Assembly (NCBI RefSeq): GCF_000715075.1
Contig: NC_134089.1
Location: forward strand, 68,120,697-68,184,696
From: Nicotiana tabacum
Lineage: Eukaryota > Streptophyta > Magnoliopsida > Solanales > Solanaceae
DNA: 64,000 nt
Direction: 5' to 3'
This document shows, piece by piece, positions 20,830 to 32,615 of this stretch (its first letter is position 1; every line of letters starts with the position of its first letter). Below the pieces are notes generated by a model. It was not told where the DNA came from, did not search any database, and saw nothing but the letters and a program-made list of their open reading frames with translations. The position numbers and the translations under genes were made by a program.

Positions 20830-23711
20830 TCTAAGGCTATCATGAACAAGATGCAGCTACTACTGGGACACATGTATATCTTCAATTCCAACTCATGTCG
20901 ATCACAGCAACATCAGCATCCAATATCTACGTGCAAGGTATAGAAATGTAGTATGAGTACAATCGACCCCATGTACTTAATAAGTAACAAACCTAACCTT
21001 AGGTTGAGAGTAGTGCCGAGCTGGGACAAGGGTCAGAGTCCAAAACCAATAGACAACAACACTTCATAACAACATAATGAAAGTAACAAAAGAAGTAACT
21101 CAGAGATAAAATGCTCAGCTCGTTCACAGTTTCAGAAAATAGGCCCGCTTTTCAAGTATATTAGTAAAAACCATATCTTTTACCGAAATCACCAACAATA
21201 TGAGTAAGTTTGAAAACTGTGATTTTTCCTTAAAGGCTTTCAACAGGTGAATGTTTCATTTTCAAATGGCATAAGAAAAATACATCTCTATGCCCACATG
21301 TCAATGTATGCATGCCAACTATACCATGTAATGATAAAACCATATGCATACTCTCAATGCATCAATGCACTCAGTCCACCCAATTACTCAAATCTCACAG
21401 TCACTCAATCTTCACAGCCACTCAGTCTTCACAGCCACTCAGTCCTCACAGTTACTCAGTCCTCCCAATCACTCGTCACTCAGCACTAGAAATCGCACTC
21501 AATAGGTACCGACTCTCACTGGGGTGTGTACAGACTCTGAAGGGGATCCTTCAGCCCAAGCCCTATACCAAGAAAATCATGCCATAAATCAATAAAATAT
21601 GTTGCGGCGTGCAGCCCGATCCCATAAACATCCACACCATCAAACCCTCGGCCTCACTTAGTCATCAACCTCTCCAGTCTTTCGGGCTCTTAATATCATT
21701 AAAAATCAACCCAAAAATAATAATGTGATGTATCAATAAATGTTAACCGAAACCGATATATGATATGCATATGAATGTGTATGACTGAGTATATAATGCA
21801 ATGAAAGAGAATAACTCAACAGCACAATTGACCTTAGTGTCCCAAAAATATAGGCATATAGCCTTGACATGGTTTCTAACATGGATCACAACTCAATAGC
21901 TCTAGTACATAGATATTTCATGGTTATAGATAAGATTAGGTAACTATACAGTATCACAGGAATAACGGAGTCACAATTCACACGGTGCACGCCCACACGC
22001 TCGTCACCTAGCATGTGTGTTACCTCAACACTAAACACATAACATGTAATTTAGGGTTTCATGTCCTCAGCACCAAGTTTAGAAGTGCGACTACCTCGAA
22101 CAAGCCAAATCCAATATCGTGCAAGCCCAACGATGCTCCACAATGCCATCTCGCGTGTACCGACCTCTGAATGGCTCAAAATCAGCCAAAAGAAACTTAA
22201 ATACATCAAATAATGCCAAAGGAAACAAACCCGATCGATAAAGGTTGAATTTTTAATCAAAAGCCCAAAATCGGCCAAAAAATCAAACCCGGGCCCGCAC
22301 CTCGGAACCCAACAAACTCACAAAATCCTGCAACCCATTCAATTATAGGTCCAACCATACTAGTTTCACTCAAATCCGACACCGATTCGATGTTCAAAAC
22401 TCTAGAATTCACATTATGAAAAATTTAGGCTAAAACCCCCAATTTCTCTTTTGGAACCCTCAATCAAATGCTGAAATGAAGATAAATGCATGATATAAAA
22501 TAAAAAATGAGTAGAGAACACTTAGCCCAATCCATATGGTGAAAATTTATTCAAAAATTGCCTCATTCTGAGCTCCATAGCTCCAATTATGAAAAAATGG
22601 CCAAAACCCCCAAAATAGAGTACTTTATAATCACTAGGCAAGAATACTCTATCTATCGAGGGATATCCTTCGCGATCGTGAAGAACAAACTCAACAGCCT
22701 CTAAAAAATACACTATGCGTTCGTGAAGCATCACCTTGGAATGCGAAGAACACAGGAACCTCTACTACATGATCGCCACAAAAACAATGTGAACGTGAAT
22801 AAGAAATTTCTTCCCCCAGCTTCTCAACTCACCACTACACGAAGGCGGGCTAAATCATGTGAACGCGATGCCCAATCTCCAAAAAATAATGCGAACGTAT
22901 AAAGCTACTCCCGAACGCGTAAAGCTACTCACGAACGTGAAGGAGGAACTACTCATCTTCAAATTTTTCCTTACGCGATCGCATCCCTCAATCTGTGATC
23001 GCGAAGAACACTAGGTGCACCAGACATCAGCAGAACCATCAGTAAGAACATGAAGAAAAATAGCCTGAAATCAATCTGAAACATGCCCGAGCCCCTCAGG
23101 ACCACGTCTGAATATCCCAACAAGTCCCATAACATAATACAAACCTACTCGGCCTCAAATCATACATAACAACATCGAAACGACGAATCGTGCCTCAAAT
23201 AAAAATTAATTGAACTTTCAACTTCTAAAACTCGTGTCGAAACATAGCAAACCAACCCGGAATGATCCTAAGTTTTGCACATAAGTCCCAAATGACATAA
23301 CAAAGCTATTCCAATTCTTGGAACCACAATCCGAATCTAATATCCACAAAGTCAACTCCCGGTCAAACTTATGAACTAACCTTCAAATTTCTAACATTCA
23401 TCAATTTGTGTCGAAACCTTCTAGAGACATCAATGCAAATCCGGGCATACGCCCGAGTACAAAATCACCATCCGGACCTAACAGAATCATCAAAACTCCA
23501 ATCCGAGATCAAATACTAAAGAGTCTAACTTGGTCAACTCTTCTAATGTAAAGCTTCCTAGTTAAGAATCATTCATCTAAATCAATTCTGAATAACCTGA
23601 AAACCAAAACCGACGATTCACACAAGTCATAATATATCATATGGAGCTACTCATGACTGTAAACTACTGTGCGAAGTGCAAATGCTCAAAATAATTGGTC
23701 GGTTCGTTACA
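20830..23711 (-). repeat. 3' LTR of a minus-strand Tekay-related element
   Basis: On the minus strand the LTR starts at 23711 with TGTAACGAACCGACC, immediately after a polypurine tract, and extends about 2.9 kb to an unclear end near 20830, where no terminal CA was found. The start resembles that of the Tekay LTR family (TGTAACGACCCGGCC). It contains GCGATCG/GCGAACGTGAA-like words between 22660 and 23010, the counterpart of the palindromic arrays in the other LTRs. Short open frames within it are not conserved. Confidence 0.7.
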
Positions 23712-23724
23712 TCCTCTCCCACTT
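23712..23724 (-). other. Polypurine tract next to LTR
   Basis: On the minus strand AAGTGGGAGAGGA directly precedes the LTR start. The Tekay element at 34613-43415 has AAGTGTAGGCGGA at the same place (35675-35687), with a further shared upstream word CGAGGA..AAC, so the two elements are related. Confidence 0.75.
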
Positions 23725-24431
23725 AAATATATGTTTGTCCTCGAACATACCTAGAGTTGTTGTTAAAACATCAGATCACCGTGTAACCTTACCATGCACA
23801 TACCCGGGGGTGATCCCACGTTAATCTAATCCATATAAGCATGATAACACAACCTAACTGAAGATCCTTAATTCAACTTTAGCCCATAAACATTAGAACC
23901 AAATTTCCAACATATGGAATTTCCTACAAGACCCGAACCTCACAATTTACACACTATATAAGTCTGAACAAGATGTATTAAGCCATAACCATAACCCAAA
24001 ATGCAATCACAGGATATACCATGTAACTCAAATACCCATAGCAAGAATTTCGATCATAGTAGCTTCTTAAAATAATCCAATACCGGTAATAAACCTCACA
24101 TCAAGCAAAACCTCGTTCTAAAGCCTTTGCACACTACAGATGATGAAGGAAACACACAGAAACTCATAACTATGCATCAGATCAACAAGTCAGGGAAGTC
24201 CCTCTCCTTCCACAAGAACTATAGCAAATTTCTAAGCCGATCATCGTCATTATCCCTTTCAAATATACAACATTCAAATCTGATAGCACCCATTCTAGAT
24301 CCGACAACCTCATCTTATCAAATAAAAGCTACGTACTCTACTGACATGCCATAACAATACTACACAGAGCCACAAACCGTGCAATCCATGCACCAATACT
24401 TAATAATTCATATGTACTCAATCATGAAAAA

Positions 24432-27424
24432 TGTAGGGCCTCGGAAACTTTTGCTAAGGAATTTAAGGTTTGGTGGTGTTGAGTTAGGCTAAAGTATTTA
24501 GAGGAAATAAAGCTCGTCGTGGCACGGATTTTTTGGGCTGAAGAATGCGCTGGATTGTTGATGAAAATTTGTGGAAGAAGAAGGCAATTCTGTGATAAGT
24601 TTCACTACCGCAGAACAGTTTGTGGGTCGCACAAATGCCGCAAAGTGAAGAAGAAAATGATCCAAGTTTTAGGACCATTGTGCGATCAATTCTGCAACCG
24701 CAAAATCTTTTTACGGACCGTACTATGCATCGCATAATAGCATGGTGATTTTTTGGAGGGCAGTTCTGTAGTGCATTATGCGATCACAGAACAGGTATGC
24801 GGGCCACAGACCTTCCACAGACCCAACCCGAAACATCCTAGTTTTTAAACGCCATTTCTGTGGTCCATTTTGCGGACCATATATCTGTTATGCAGTCCAT
24901 TCTGCGACCGCAGACATGAGTTTGGAGTGTCTGTTTTCCTATTTTTATAACCCGACACCATTTTAATAAATAGCCCTTGGGGCTTATTTTGGAACGATCG
25001 TCTGATAATTTTAGAGAGAGGTAAGAACATTTTAGAGAGAGAAGGAAGAAACCTAACATTCTAACCATCTAATCTTGCACCAATATTCAAGAATCAAGGA
25101 AGTGATTCATTCGATTATCATTTATCCAGGTAAGTCCTACTCCTAAGCTTACATACAAGAGGTTATGAGTCCAAGTATATATTGTGGGGGTAGAAATAGG
25201 CCATGGATGTGACACTAGGTTGTATTATGTGAGGTTAATGAGCCATTTTGGTAGTTTCTTGTTGAAATTTATTGAAGGAGGAAGGGTTTACCATGTTAGA
25301 GCCTTGTAGTCAATTTTGCATGATAGGTGTTTGACAAAACTCTTAGGAGAGTTACACCATGGGAATCCTTCTAATTATTAACCGATTTTCATTATCTTCA
25401 TATAAATTGTTGTTGCTAGAAGTGTTGGGGCACGGTAGTAACTTAAGGAAAGCTCAAACAAGGTATGTTGGCTAAACTTTCTCTCTTAGAATCGAATCAC
25501 ATGATGATCCCATAAGTTTCAAGTGTGGTTGGCTCAAGTTCTTAATTCCTATATACTGAGTTATGGCCTTTATAAACTTGACTATTCCGAATAAGCTTTA
25601 TGTAGAAAGATATATGTAGAAAGATATATGTTCGAATTCCATGGATTGTGCATGAAAATATTATGGCTTGAGTCGTGTTTCACATGAAAGCTAGTATGCC
25701 CAAGTTGTGTTAGAAAAACTCGAGATGTTTAAGATTCTTAATTGCTCATATGTTTATCTAAAATCTTGATTGGATATGTCTTATTGTTGATAATCTATAA
25801 AAAATGACTTCGAAATAGAATTGCCTAAAAGCTTGTGTACTCAATTCATTCCCACAAATGGTTATTTTTACTAATGCTTGCTTTATAAATATATCCAATG
25901 TGATTCGAGTTTTTACATACTCAGGTGTTAAAATTGTACATTGTCATTTTTAGGAAAAAATATTTCAAGAATAATTGGTATATTGCTTGTTTATGATTTT
26001 GATGTATATTTCTATTGCGGGTCGGTTTGCCCCATTCTTTTGGAAGAAACCTTTTGTGTTTAAAGTTTCCATTACTACTGAATTTGAGGTTTATGATTTC
26101 CAAAATATTCTATATGTTGATGTTTGATGGTGATCCTTTAAAGAAATAAAAGCATGAAATATGAAATACGGTCATCGTGCCATGAATAAAACTCTTGTGA
26201 ATGGCTAAAAGAGCCAAGGAAATACTATTGTTATGATTGGGTAAAAATACTAGTGAAGATTTATACAACGTGAAATATGATGGGGTGAATACATTTGTAC
26301 TTTTATTTCCATTGTGTTCAAAAAAAATATTTTTGGGAGTATCATTAGCAAATCGAGGAAGGGTGGATCATAAGGCCCACACCTGAAACTATATGTGCCG
26401 GTATAGGGGTGGATTGTGATTATTCCCCTTATTTGGGATGAAATTGAAATACTGGTGCAATTGTAATTATTCTCCTTTATTGGGATAAAACTGATAATAG
26501 CTATGAATTGGAAAAGTCAACCCACATGGAATATGTAGGAAGGCGGCCTAGCTTATCGGGTGGAGATCGGACGCCATGTTGCGCACATGGTGGTACTACT
26601 CTTGGTAAAACCTTTCTTTAACCTCACATGTCAAACCACATTATTCATGGGGAGATGGCCTAGCCGATCGGGCATGATCGGACTCCATGCTAAAAACACG
26701 GTGCTATATCGATGCTAATGATCTCCCAACAAAAAAATTATATATTATTTTTGAAATTTTAAAACTGTTATGTTTTAATTGGGCATTTTGATATTGTTGA
26801 TTGTAATTTGCGGTCTCTATGTTTTTCCCCTTCTCTCTTGGACATTCTATTTTGAATGAGGAAATTTAGGTATACATACTAGCACTATTCGACAGTACAA
26901 ACGTCGCTTTTGCTGGGGGCGCTGCATCTTTAATGGATGCAAGTGGTTCCACAGCAAGCAGCATTGATCGGTGATAGCGGTACACTCTCTTCCCAGCTAA
27001 CTTGGTGAGCCCCGCATTCTTTTAGGGTCATGTATCTTTTGTTCTTCATGTACTTTATGTTTTGAGGTATAGCCAGGGCCTTGTTGCCATTATTTCCATA
27101 TTACTCTTCTTTTGTACTTAGAAGCTCCATAGACAGGTTGTGGGTGGTGTTTGATGTTGAGAATCAAAACTTGAAATATTGGTGTTTGGCAAATATATTT
27201 TTTGAATTATATCTATAAACTTATAATATTTTAGAATTTATGAATGAAGCTGTTAATGAAAATGAAATAGGAGTTGTTCATGAAATCTTTTAAGTGTTTA
27301 ATTAACAAACTACATCTCCACTTTATTCATGAATGAGTTTGGGTAGAAGAAAATCTATTAGGCTTGCTCGGCCAAGTTCACTCGATTGAGCGTCGATCGT
27401 GCTCCCTGAGTTTGGGACGTGACA
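24432..27424 (+). repeat. Solo LTR, about 3 kb, with AAAAA target duplication
   Basis: Begins TGTAGGGCCTCGG at 24432 and ends TTTGGGACGTGACA at 27424. AAAAA precedes (24427-24431) and follows (27425-27429). The end is similar to that of the LTR finishing at 61699 (GCTCGATTGAG... and TTTGGGTCGTGACA), so the two are related families. It carries the GC-rich word array at 24535-24920. The homopolymer duplication alone would be weak, but the TG...CA ends and the continuity of the flanking element support it. Confidence 0.8.
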
Positions 27425-28159
27425 AAAAATGACTCAAACGAGAGAACTGTCCCACAGGCTCAATAATTACTACCACAAAGAAATGCTAAAAACCCATCAC
27501 AAATCGCAGAACTATAACACACGAACCTAACATAAAGGATCACATCTCAACATAACCCCGCTGGAATGCGTGACCCCATCCAACTACTGGTCCATATGAA
27601 ATACCTCAAGCTACCCTGCTCAAAATCAATAACCACGCGCAATTCAACATCAAGTACCCAAAGTACATTACCATAACCACGGAGAAGCAAATGACGCAAT
27701 GCCACACAAGCTCGAAAGAACATAACAAATGCGCAATCAATCTTGCAACTCCCAAATACACATCTCGCTCAAATTTCCCTATAAAGCCCAAATAGATCCG
27801 CACCATGTGTGCATATAACCAACAGATCACAAACCCTCGTAGCATGAAAGTGTAACACATAGGACATATCGGATACACATAAAATCAATTCTAACTAAAT
27901 GGCACATTCCTCAACAATAGCAATTTCGGATCCAAGCAATCCAACCCAGTGTAGAATACCCATCCTCATTGGGCCTACCAATGGGCCCCAAATCAACTCT
28001 GGTTATCCAGAAAAAGATAAATAACCCTTCGAAGGTCCACAATGACCTAACCATAACACATACCATCCTCTAACTAGCTTTGGCCACATTTTCACAGTCC
28101 ACAACCAAGAAACAATCTGCTCCTGAGAACTCCCAGTCTCCAAATCCATAGAACACACG

Positions 28160-28893
28160 TGTTTACCTCAAAAATGGTAATTACAATTAGATTTGATTTT
28201 ATGGTTCTAAAAATACGTGATTTATTTTTATACTAGTGGTTAGGTAGTAGATGTTAAATGTGAGACTAAAAAATAAGATAAGAACTTGAAGGCAGTGTAT
28301 CGAGCAAACCGAGTGGCTGAGAATCAAGGCCTCGAGCTGGCCTATACGGGTCCTCGAGGTCTAGCTAAGAGTTAGGTTGTGACCGGCCGATGAAGGTCTA
28401 ACAATTATAAGAGCTTTTATAAGAGCTCTTTATGATCAATAATGAGCAATAAATGAAGAACAATTAATGAAACACAATAAATTTAAGCATAAGTGTAAAT
28501 AATAAATTCAAGGGAGAATGTGTTTAAGTTGGAGAGTAGAGAATGTTCTTGTATTAAAAGTCTATTGTGTGTTACAAAATGACAAGAGTCCCTATTATAT
28601 ATGAGGGAGAATCCCAAAAAAATACAAATGCATTTATTACAGAGATATATGACTGGTACAACCATTTAATGCCACGGTACGGGCTCATGCTAACCCAATA
28701 TACTGGGTCAGCAATCACGTGCCTTGGAAACTTCCCTTTTTTCTATCATAACTACCGATTTGCACTGCCCCGAGGTCGAACATTGAAAACCATTCGGGGT
28801 TGAACCTCGACCCTTGCCTCGAGCCTTTGGTGACGTGTTCATGAAGCATTGTAATGACCATGAAATTGGACCCTCTAATTTTTACCGTGTATA
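28160..28893 (-). repeat. 3' LTR of Tat element 2
   Basis: 734 bases; on the minus strand it starts TATACACGGTAAAAATTAGAG (start TG mutated to TA) and ends GAGGTAAACA. Very similar to 5397-6141, including the promoter context. A minus-strand TATATAAT box lies at 28594-28601. Confidence 0.85.
28594..28601 (-). promoter_or_regulatory. TATA box in Tat LTR
   Basis: On the minus strand CTCATATATAATAGGG, equivalent to CTCATATATAAAGGG at 5687-5700 in the related LTR. Confidence 0.55.
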
Positions 28894-28910
28894 GATAGTC
28901 CCCCCGTTTC
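28894..28910 (-). other. Polypurine tract of Tat element 2
   Basis: On the minus strand GAAACGGGGGGACTATC ends exactly at the LTR start, the same arrangement as at 15175-15193. Confidence 0.75.
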
Positions 28911-29815
28911 TTAGAATGAAAATGATAAGAAACAATCTTGAATTCTTGCCTCTTTGATATTACCATCATGACGTCAGCCCATCAGAGCATTAAATGCCAT
29001 GACTCAAAGGCTATGCAGGAGTCGTTGTCAACATGACTACCGAGAAGCCTATGAACCACTATTGGTTCGGCCTTTTCGTTTTCCAAACACTGCCCATATG
29101 GCTTCTATAAATACCTCAACCGCTTTGTTATTCACACTTTTACAAAGTCTCCAATTTTCTAGAGCTAAATTCACCATCTTCTACATTCTTCTCCCTTCTG
29201 CGCTTGCCTCCTCACTTTCTTTCTTAGACACCTTTTTTATAGTCATGGCTAGGACCTCTAAAACAGTACCTCAGAAATAGGGCACTGCTACTTCGTCTCG
29301 CCCATCTAGGGGTAAACCAAAAGTACCCCCAACTGTCGAGTAATACACTCCTACCCAATTCGATACTATATCCGATTTCTTTATCGAAAATCCCCCTTTT
29401 ACACCAGGCTGATGTGAGCATGTGTCTCGGTACATCAGCATGATGACCAATACGAACAGAGTGAAGGAAGACTGCTGATGCAAAGAGGCAGTATTGGTAG
29501 AGATCCCCAATTCTGAGGATAGCATAGTAGACCACAAAGCTGGCTTCCTCAGCGTATATACATACCCATTTACTCTAGCTCATGTAGATTCTTTGGATCC
29601 TTATTCCCCGTCGATAGATCTGGTAATTCTCGACTTTTTCCATGAGTACCCAGTGGCACTCAGTCAGATCTATCCTTTTTTTTGGAGGATCGTTTATTTG
29701 CTCCGATACTTTTCCTACCCGGTCGAGGGTATGAACTTCACCCTTAATCACTTGGTCAGATTTTACAGCCCTCATCTCTTTCGGGGTTTGATCAAGCTTC
29801 ACCCTTGTCACACCT

Positions 29816-32615
29816 CCTTTTTACGTGCCCGAGGGGGCGCAGGGAGTTTTTTCCAATTAAAGGACAATCGAAACGGGATTGGTTTAATTATTTCAGAGTC
29901 GCCACTTGGGAGATTTAGGGTGTCCCAAGTCACCAATTTTAATCCCGAATCGAGGAAAATAATGACTCTATATTATAGTCTGCGCACCAGAAATCCGGAT
30001 AAGGAATTCTGTTAACCCGGGAGAAGGTGTTAGGCATTCCCGAGTTCCGTGGTTCTAGCACGGTCGCTCAATTGTTATATTCGGCTTGATTATCTGATTT
30101 TATACAAATATGAACTTATGTGCAAATTTTAACTTTTAACCGCTTTATTATTATTGTTTTACAAGAATGTGAACATCGGTTAAAACACGTCTTTGGACTG
30201 CGTCACATGAAGTGCACCCACAATCCAAAACATATTTTATTTGATGTTTTAGGATTTGGATTTGGGTCGCATCAAATGCACACCCGAGTTTAAGAAAGTA
30301 AATTATTAAACGCGCGCCTAAAGAGACTATCGCGTTATTATTTTGCGGAGGCCGTGAAATTCGCTAAACGACCCTCCTGAATTCTAAGTAATTTTAAACA
30401 AGTATTTACTGAGGGCCCCGCAATTTGTGTTTTTATTCGGCGAGGCTCATCTCATTCTTATTTTTTTTTTAAGAATTTGCAACGTCATGGAAATGCATCT
30501 CGGGCCACGCCACAATCAATGCGCCCGTGACTAGAGACATATTTCGACTCCGTTGAGATTTGGATTTGGGTCACATAAATGTGCACCCGAGTTTAGGGAG
30601 ATAACATTATTAAAGGCGCGCCTACAGCAACTAGCGCATTATTATTTGGGGTAGGGCCGTGAAATTTGCTAAACGGCCCGCCCCGGAATCTAAGTATTTA
30701 AGACATATATTTTGTGAGGGCTTCGCAATCCATACATTTTTATTTGGTGAAGCTAGTCTCGTTTTTTTTTTTTATTTATTTGAGGGCAAACTTAAAGCAA
30801 TTATGATTTTCTACCCATGAAATCATCCGAGGTCAAACAAAAAAAACAACGATTCTAACAGGTAATAATATCCAGGGTAAAAATGAAAAAAATAGAATAA
30901 CTTCGTTCATATGCTCACATTTACTTTAAGCATGCAGTAACTAAACATAGAATAAACATTTTTAACATAACAACAAAAATTGCATTGTTGACATTCATAT
31001 ATATCGAATATTCTCATTTATTGCCTTGAACCATAATATGCAAAATGAATGAAATGAGACAAAGGACGAAGAACACCAACCTTCGAACCTCGACAATCCT
31101 AGAACGACAAACAGTGCTTCCTACGAAACTCGAACCGGACTTCACTGAACAAGGCACAACAACGAAAACCCCGGAACAAATTCGACGGACCGGACCTCGA
31201 CTCAGCTTTTGGGCTTTGGACTGGAACTCGACTTCAACACAAGGTCGAGCAGCTCACCTCCATGAACTCCGGCTCAACTAGTGGCGTGAAGCTGACGGAC
31301 TGTTTAGTCGACGATTGTGGGAGTCGACGGGCAGTGTTTAATGGTGACGGGGTGATGGTTGTCGACTGGAAAATGACGAGGGCGTTGGTTGCGACAGTAG
31401 GGTGGGTTGTTTGGGCAGCTGGGAGGTTGACGTCGTCTGGTTATTCCGGTGGGAAGCTTAGGAGGAGGAGGGGTGGTTGCCGGTGATGGAGGTCGACTGG
31501 TTTTTTCCGTTTGGGGTGGTCCGGAAATGGAGTTTTTTGAAGGTAGGGTTTTTCTGGTTCGTTGGTCGTTTTCGACGATGGAGTTCCGACGAGGAAGGTG
31601 GCTGACGGGTTGTTGGTTTTGGACTGGTGGTCGTAACGATGAGGAAGAAGGTTGCGAACAGTGATGACGAGGAGAGGGGAGCTCGATCGTTTTTGCAGTA
31701 GGTTTTTTTTTTGTTTCGTTTCCTCAAAGAAGACGGAGGAACAGTGGTGACGAGGGAGGGGATCTGGTGGTTATGGGCAGTGGGGGTGCCGGGGAAGGTG
31801 ACGGGCGGTCGGCGATGGAGGTTTTGGGCGTGGAGGTGACCGGAAGGGATGAGGGAGCTTCGTTTAGTAGGGTTCCTGCTTCTTCTTCATGTGTAGAAGA
31901 AGATGAAACAGTACCCTCTTTCAAAATATTCAAAAGTCCCCCTTTCCTTTGTTCTTTTCCGTGTTTTGTACTGGGTTTTGCCCAGAAAAATGAGCCCACG
32001 CGTGGTGGGGTTCGAGGCATATGTCCCCCACGCGTGGTGGGGTTCCCCACGTGTCCTGGACACGGTTTATTATGGGCTAGGTCCGAAAATTAGGCCTAAA
32101 ACCGGGTAGTTTAAACCCGAATATTATTCTTTTGCCCGGACCCGAGAAATAGGAACACGTTGCTTAACTAGTCCTATGTAAGCAAAATAACTACCAAAAA
32201 TAAGACTAGCATTTAAACAAAACTATATCTTTTTAAATATTTTTCAAGGTTTAAAATAGCTACAAAATATTAATAAAACTATTTTTTATAATTTTTGTTT
32301 TTAAATATTAAGATAAAATATGAGGTGATATTTTTGTATTTTTCAAAGTTAAAAATGACTATAAAACCTTAATAGAACTATATTTTTTGTAATTTTCGAA
32401 ATTATATAAAGTACAAAAATAAAGTGCAATTTTTTGTATTTTTCAAGTTTATGAGAAATACATAAACTAAAATTTATATATATATTTTTTGAAATTTTTC
32501 TTTTTGCAACGAAATAAAGTAAAAATAGTTAAAATAGCTATACTAGACCCAATTTCACATATTCACGCTAAAAATGTGAAAATTCTCGGGGAGGGTCGAA
32601 AATCACGTGCTTACA
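29816..32615 (+). repeat. Solo LTR (2800 bp) inserted in the aORF exon
   Basis: Begins TGTCACACCTCCTTTTTACG and ends CACGTGCTTACA. The five bases on each side, 29811-29815 and 32616-32620, are both ACCCT, and the aORF reads across the repaired join, so the ends are certain. The family is not fully clear; the style is of the large Tat/Ogre LTRs of nightshades. It contains a tandem duplication (30230-30760), a GC-rich part with chance open frames on both strands (31260-32090), and two copies of the palindrome CCACGCGTGG. Confidence 0.92.
30236..30760. repeat. Tandem duplication within solo LTR, unit about 310 bp
   Basis: The stretch with GATTTGGATTTGGGTC, GCACCCGAGTTTA, GGCGCGCCTA-like and GGCCGTGAAATT..CTAAACG appears first at about 30250-30385 and again at about 30558-30690. 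Each copy is followed by a related GAGGGC.CCGCAAT word (30411 and 30717). Confidence 0.8.

Larger units (their letters stand above)
20830..28159 (-). mobile_element. Tekay-related element without coding region (LARD-like), truncated
   Basis: Consists of the 3' LTR, its polypurine tract and about 1.4 kb of internal sequence (23725-24431 and 27430-28159), read on the minus strand. The internal sequence continues on both sides of a nested solo LTR. No gag or pol motif was recognised in any frame, in contrast to the neighbouring Tekay element. This suggests a large non-autonomous derivative. It ends where the Tat LTR begins at 28160, so its 5' part is missing here. Confidence 0.55.

Noticed and set aside
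21360..21490. TCACAG/CACTCAGTC repeats as a CRISPR-like array
   Set aside because: Units are about 18 bases, degenerate and without spacers; this is a small LTR-internal tandem repeat in a plant genome.
31262..32093. Overlapping GC-rich open frames on both strands
   Set aside because: They lie inside a solo LTR, are of low complexity, and match no protein family I know.
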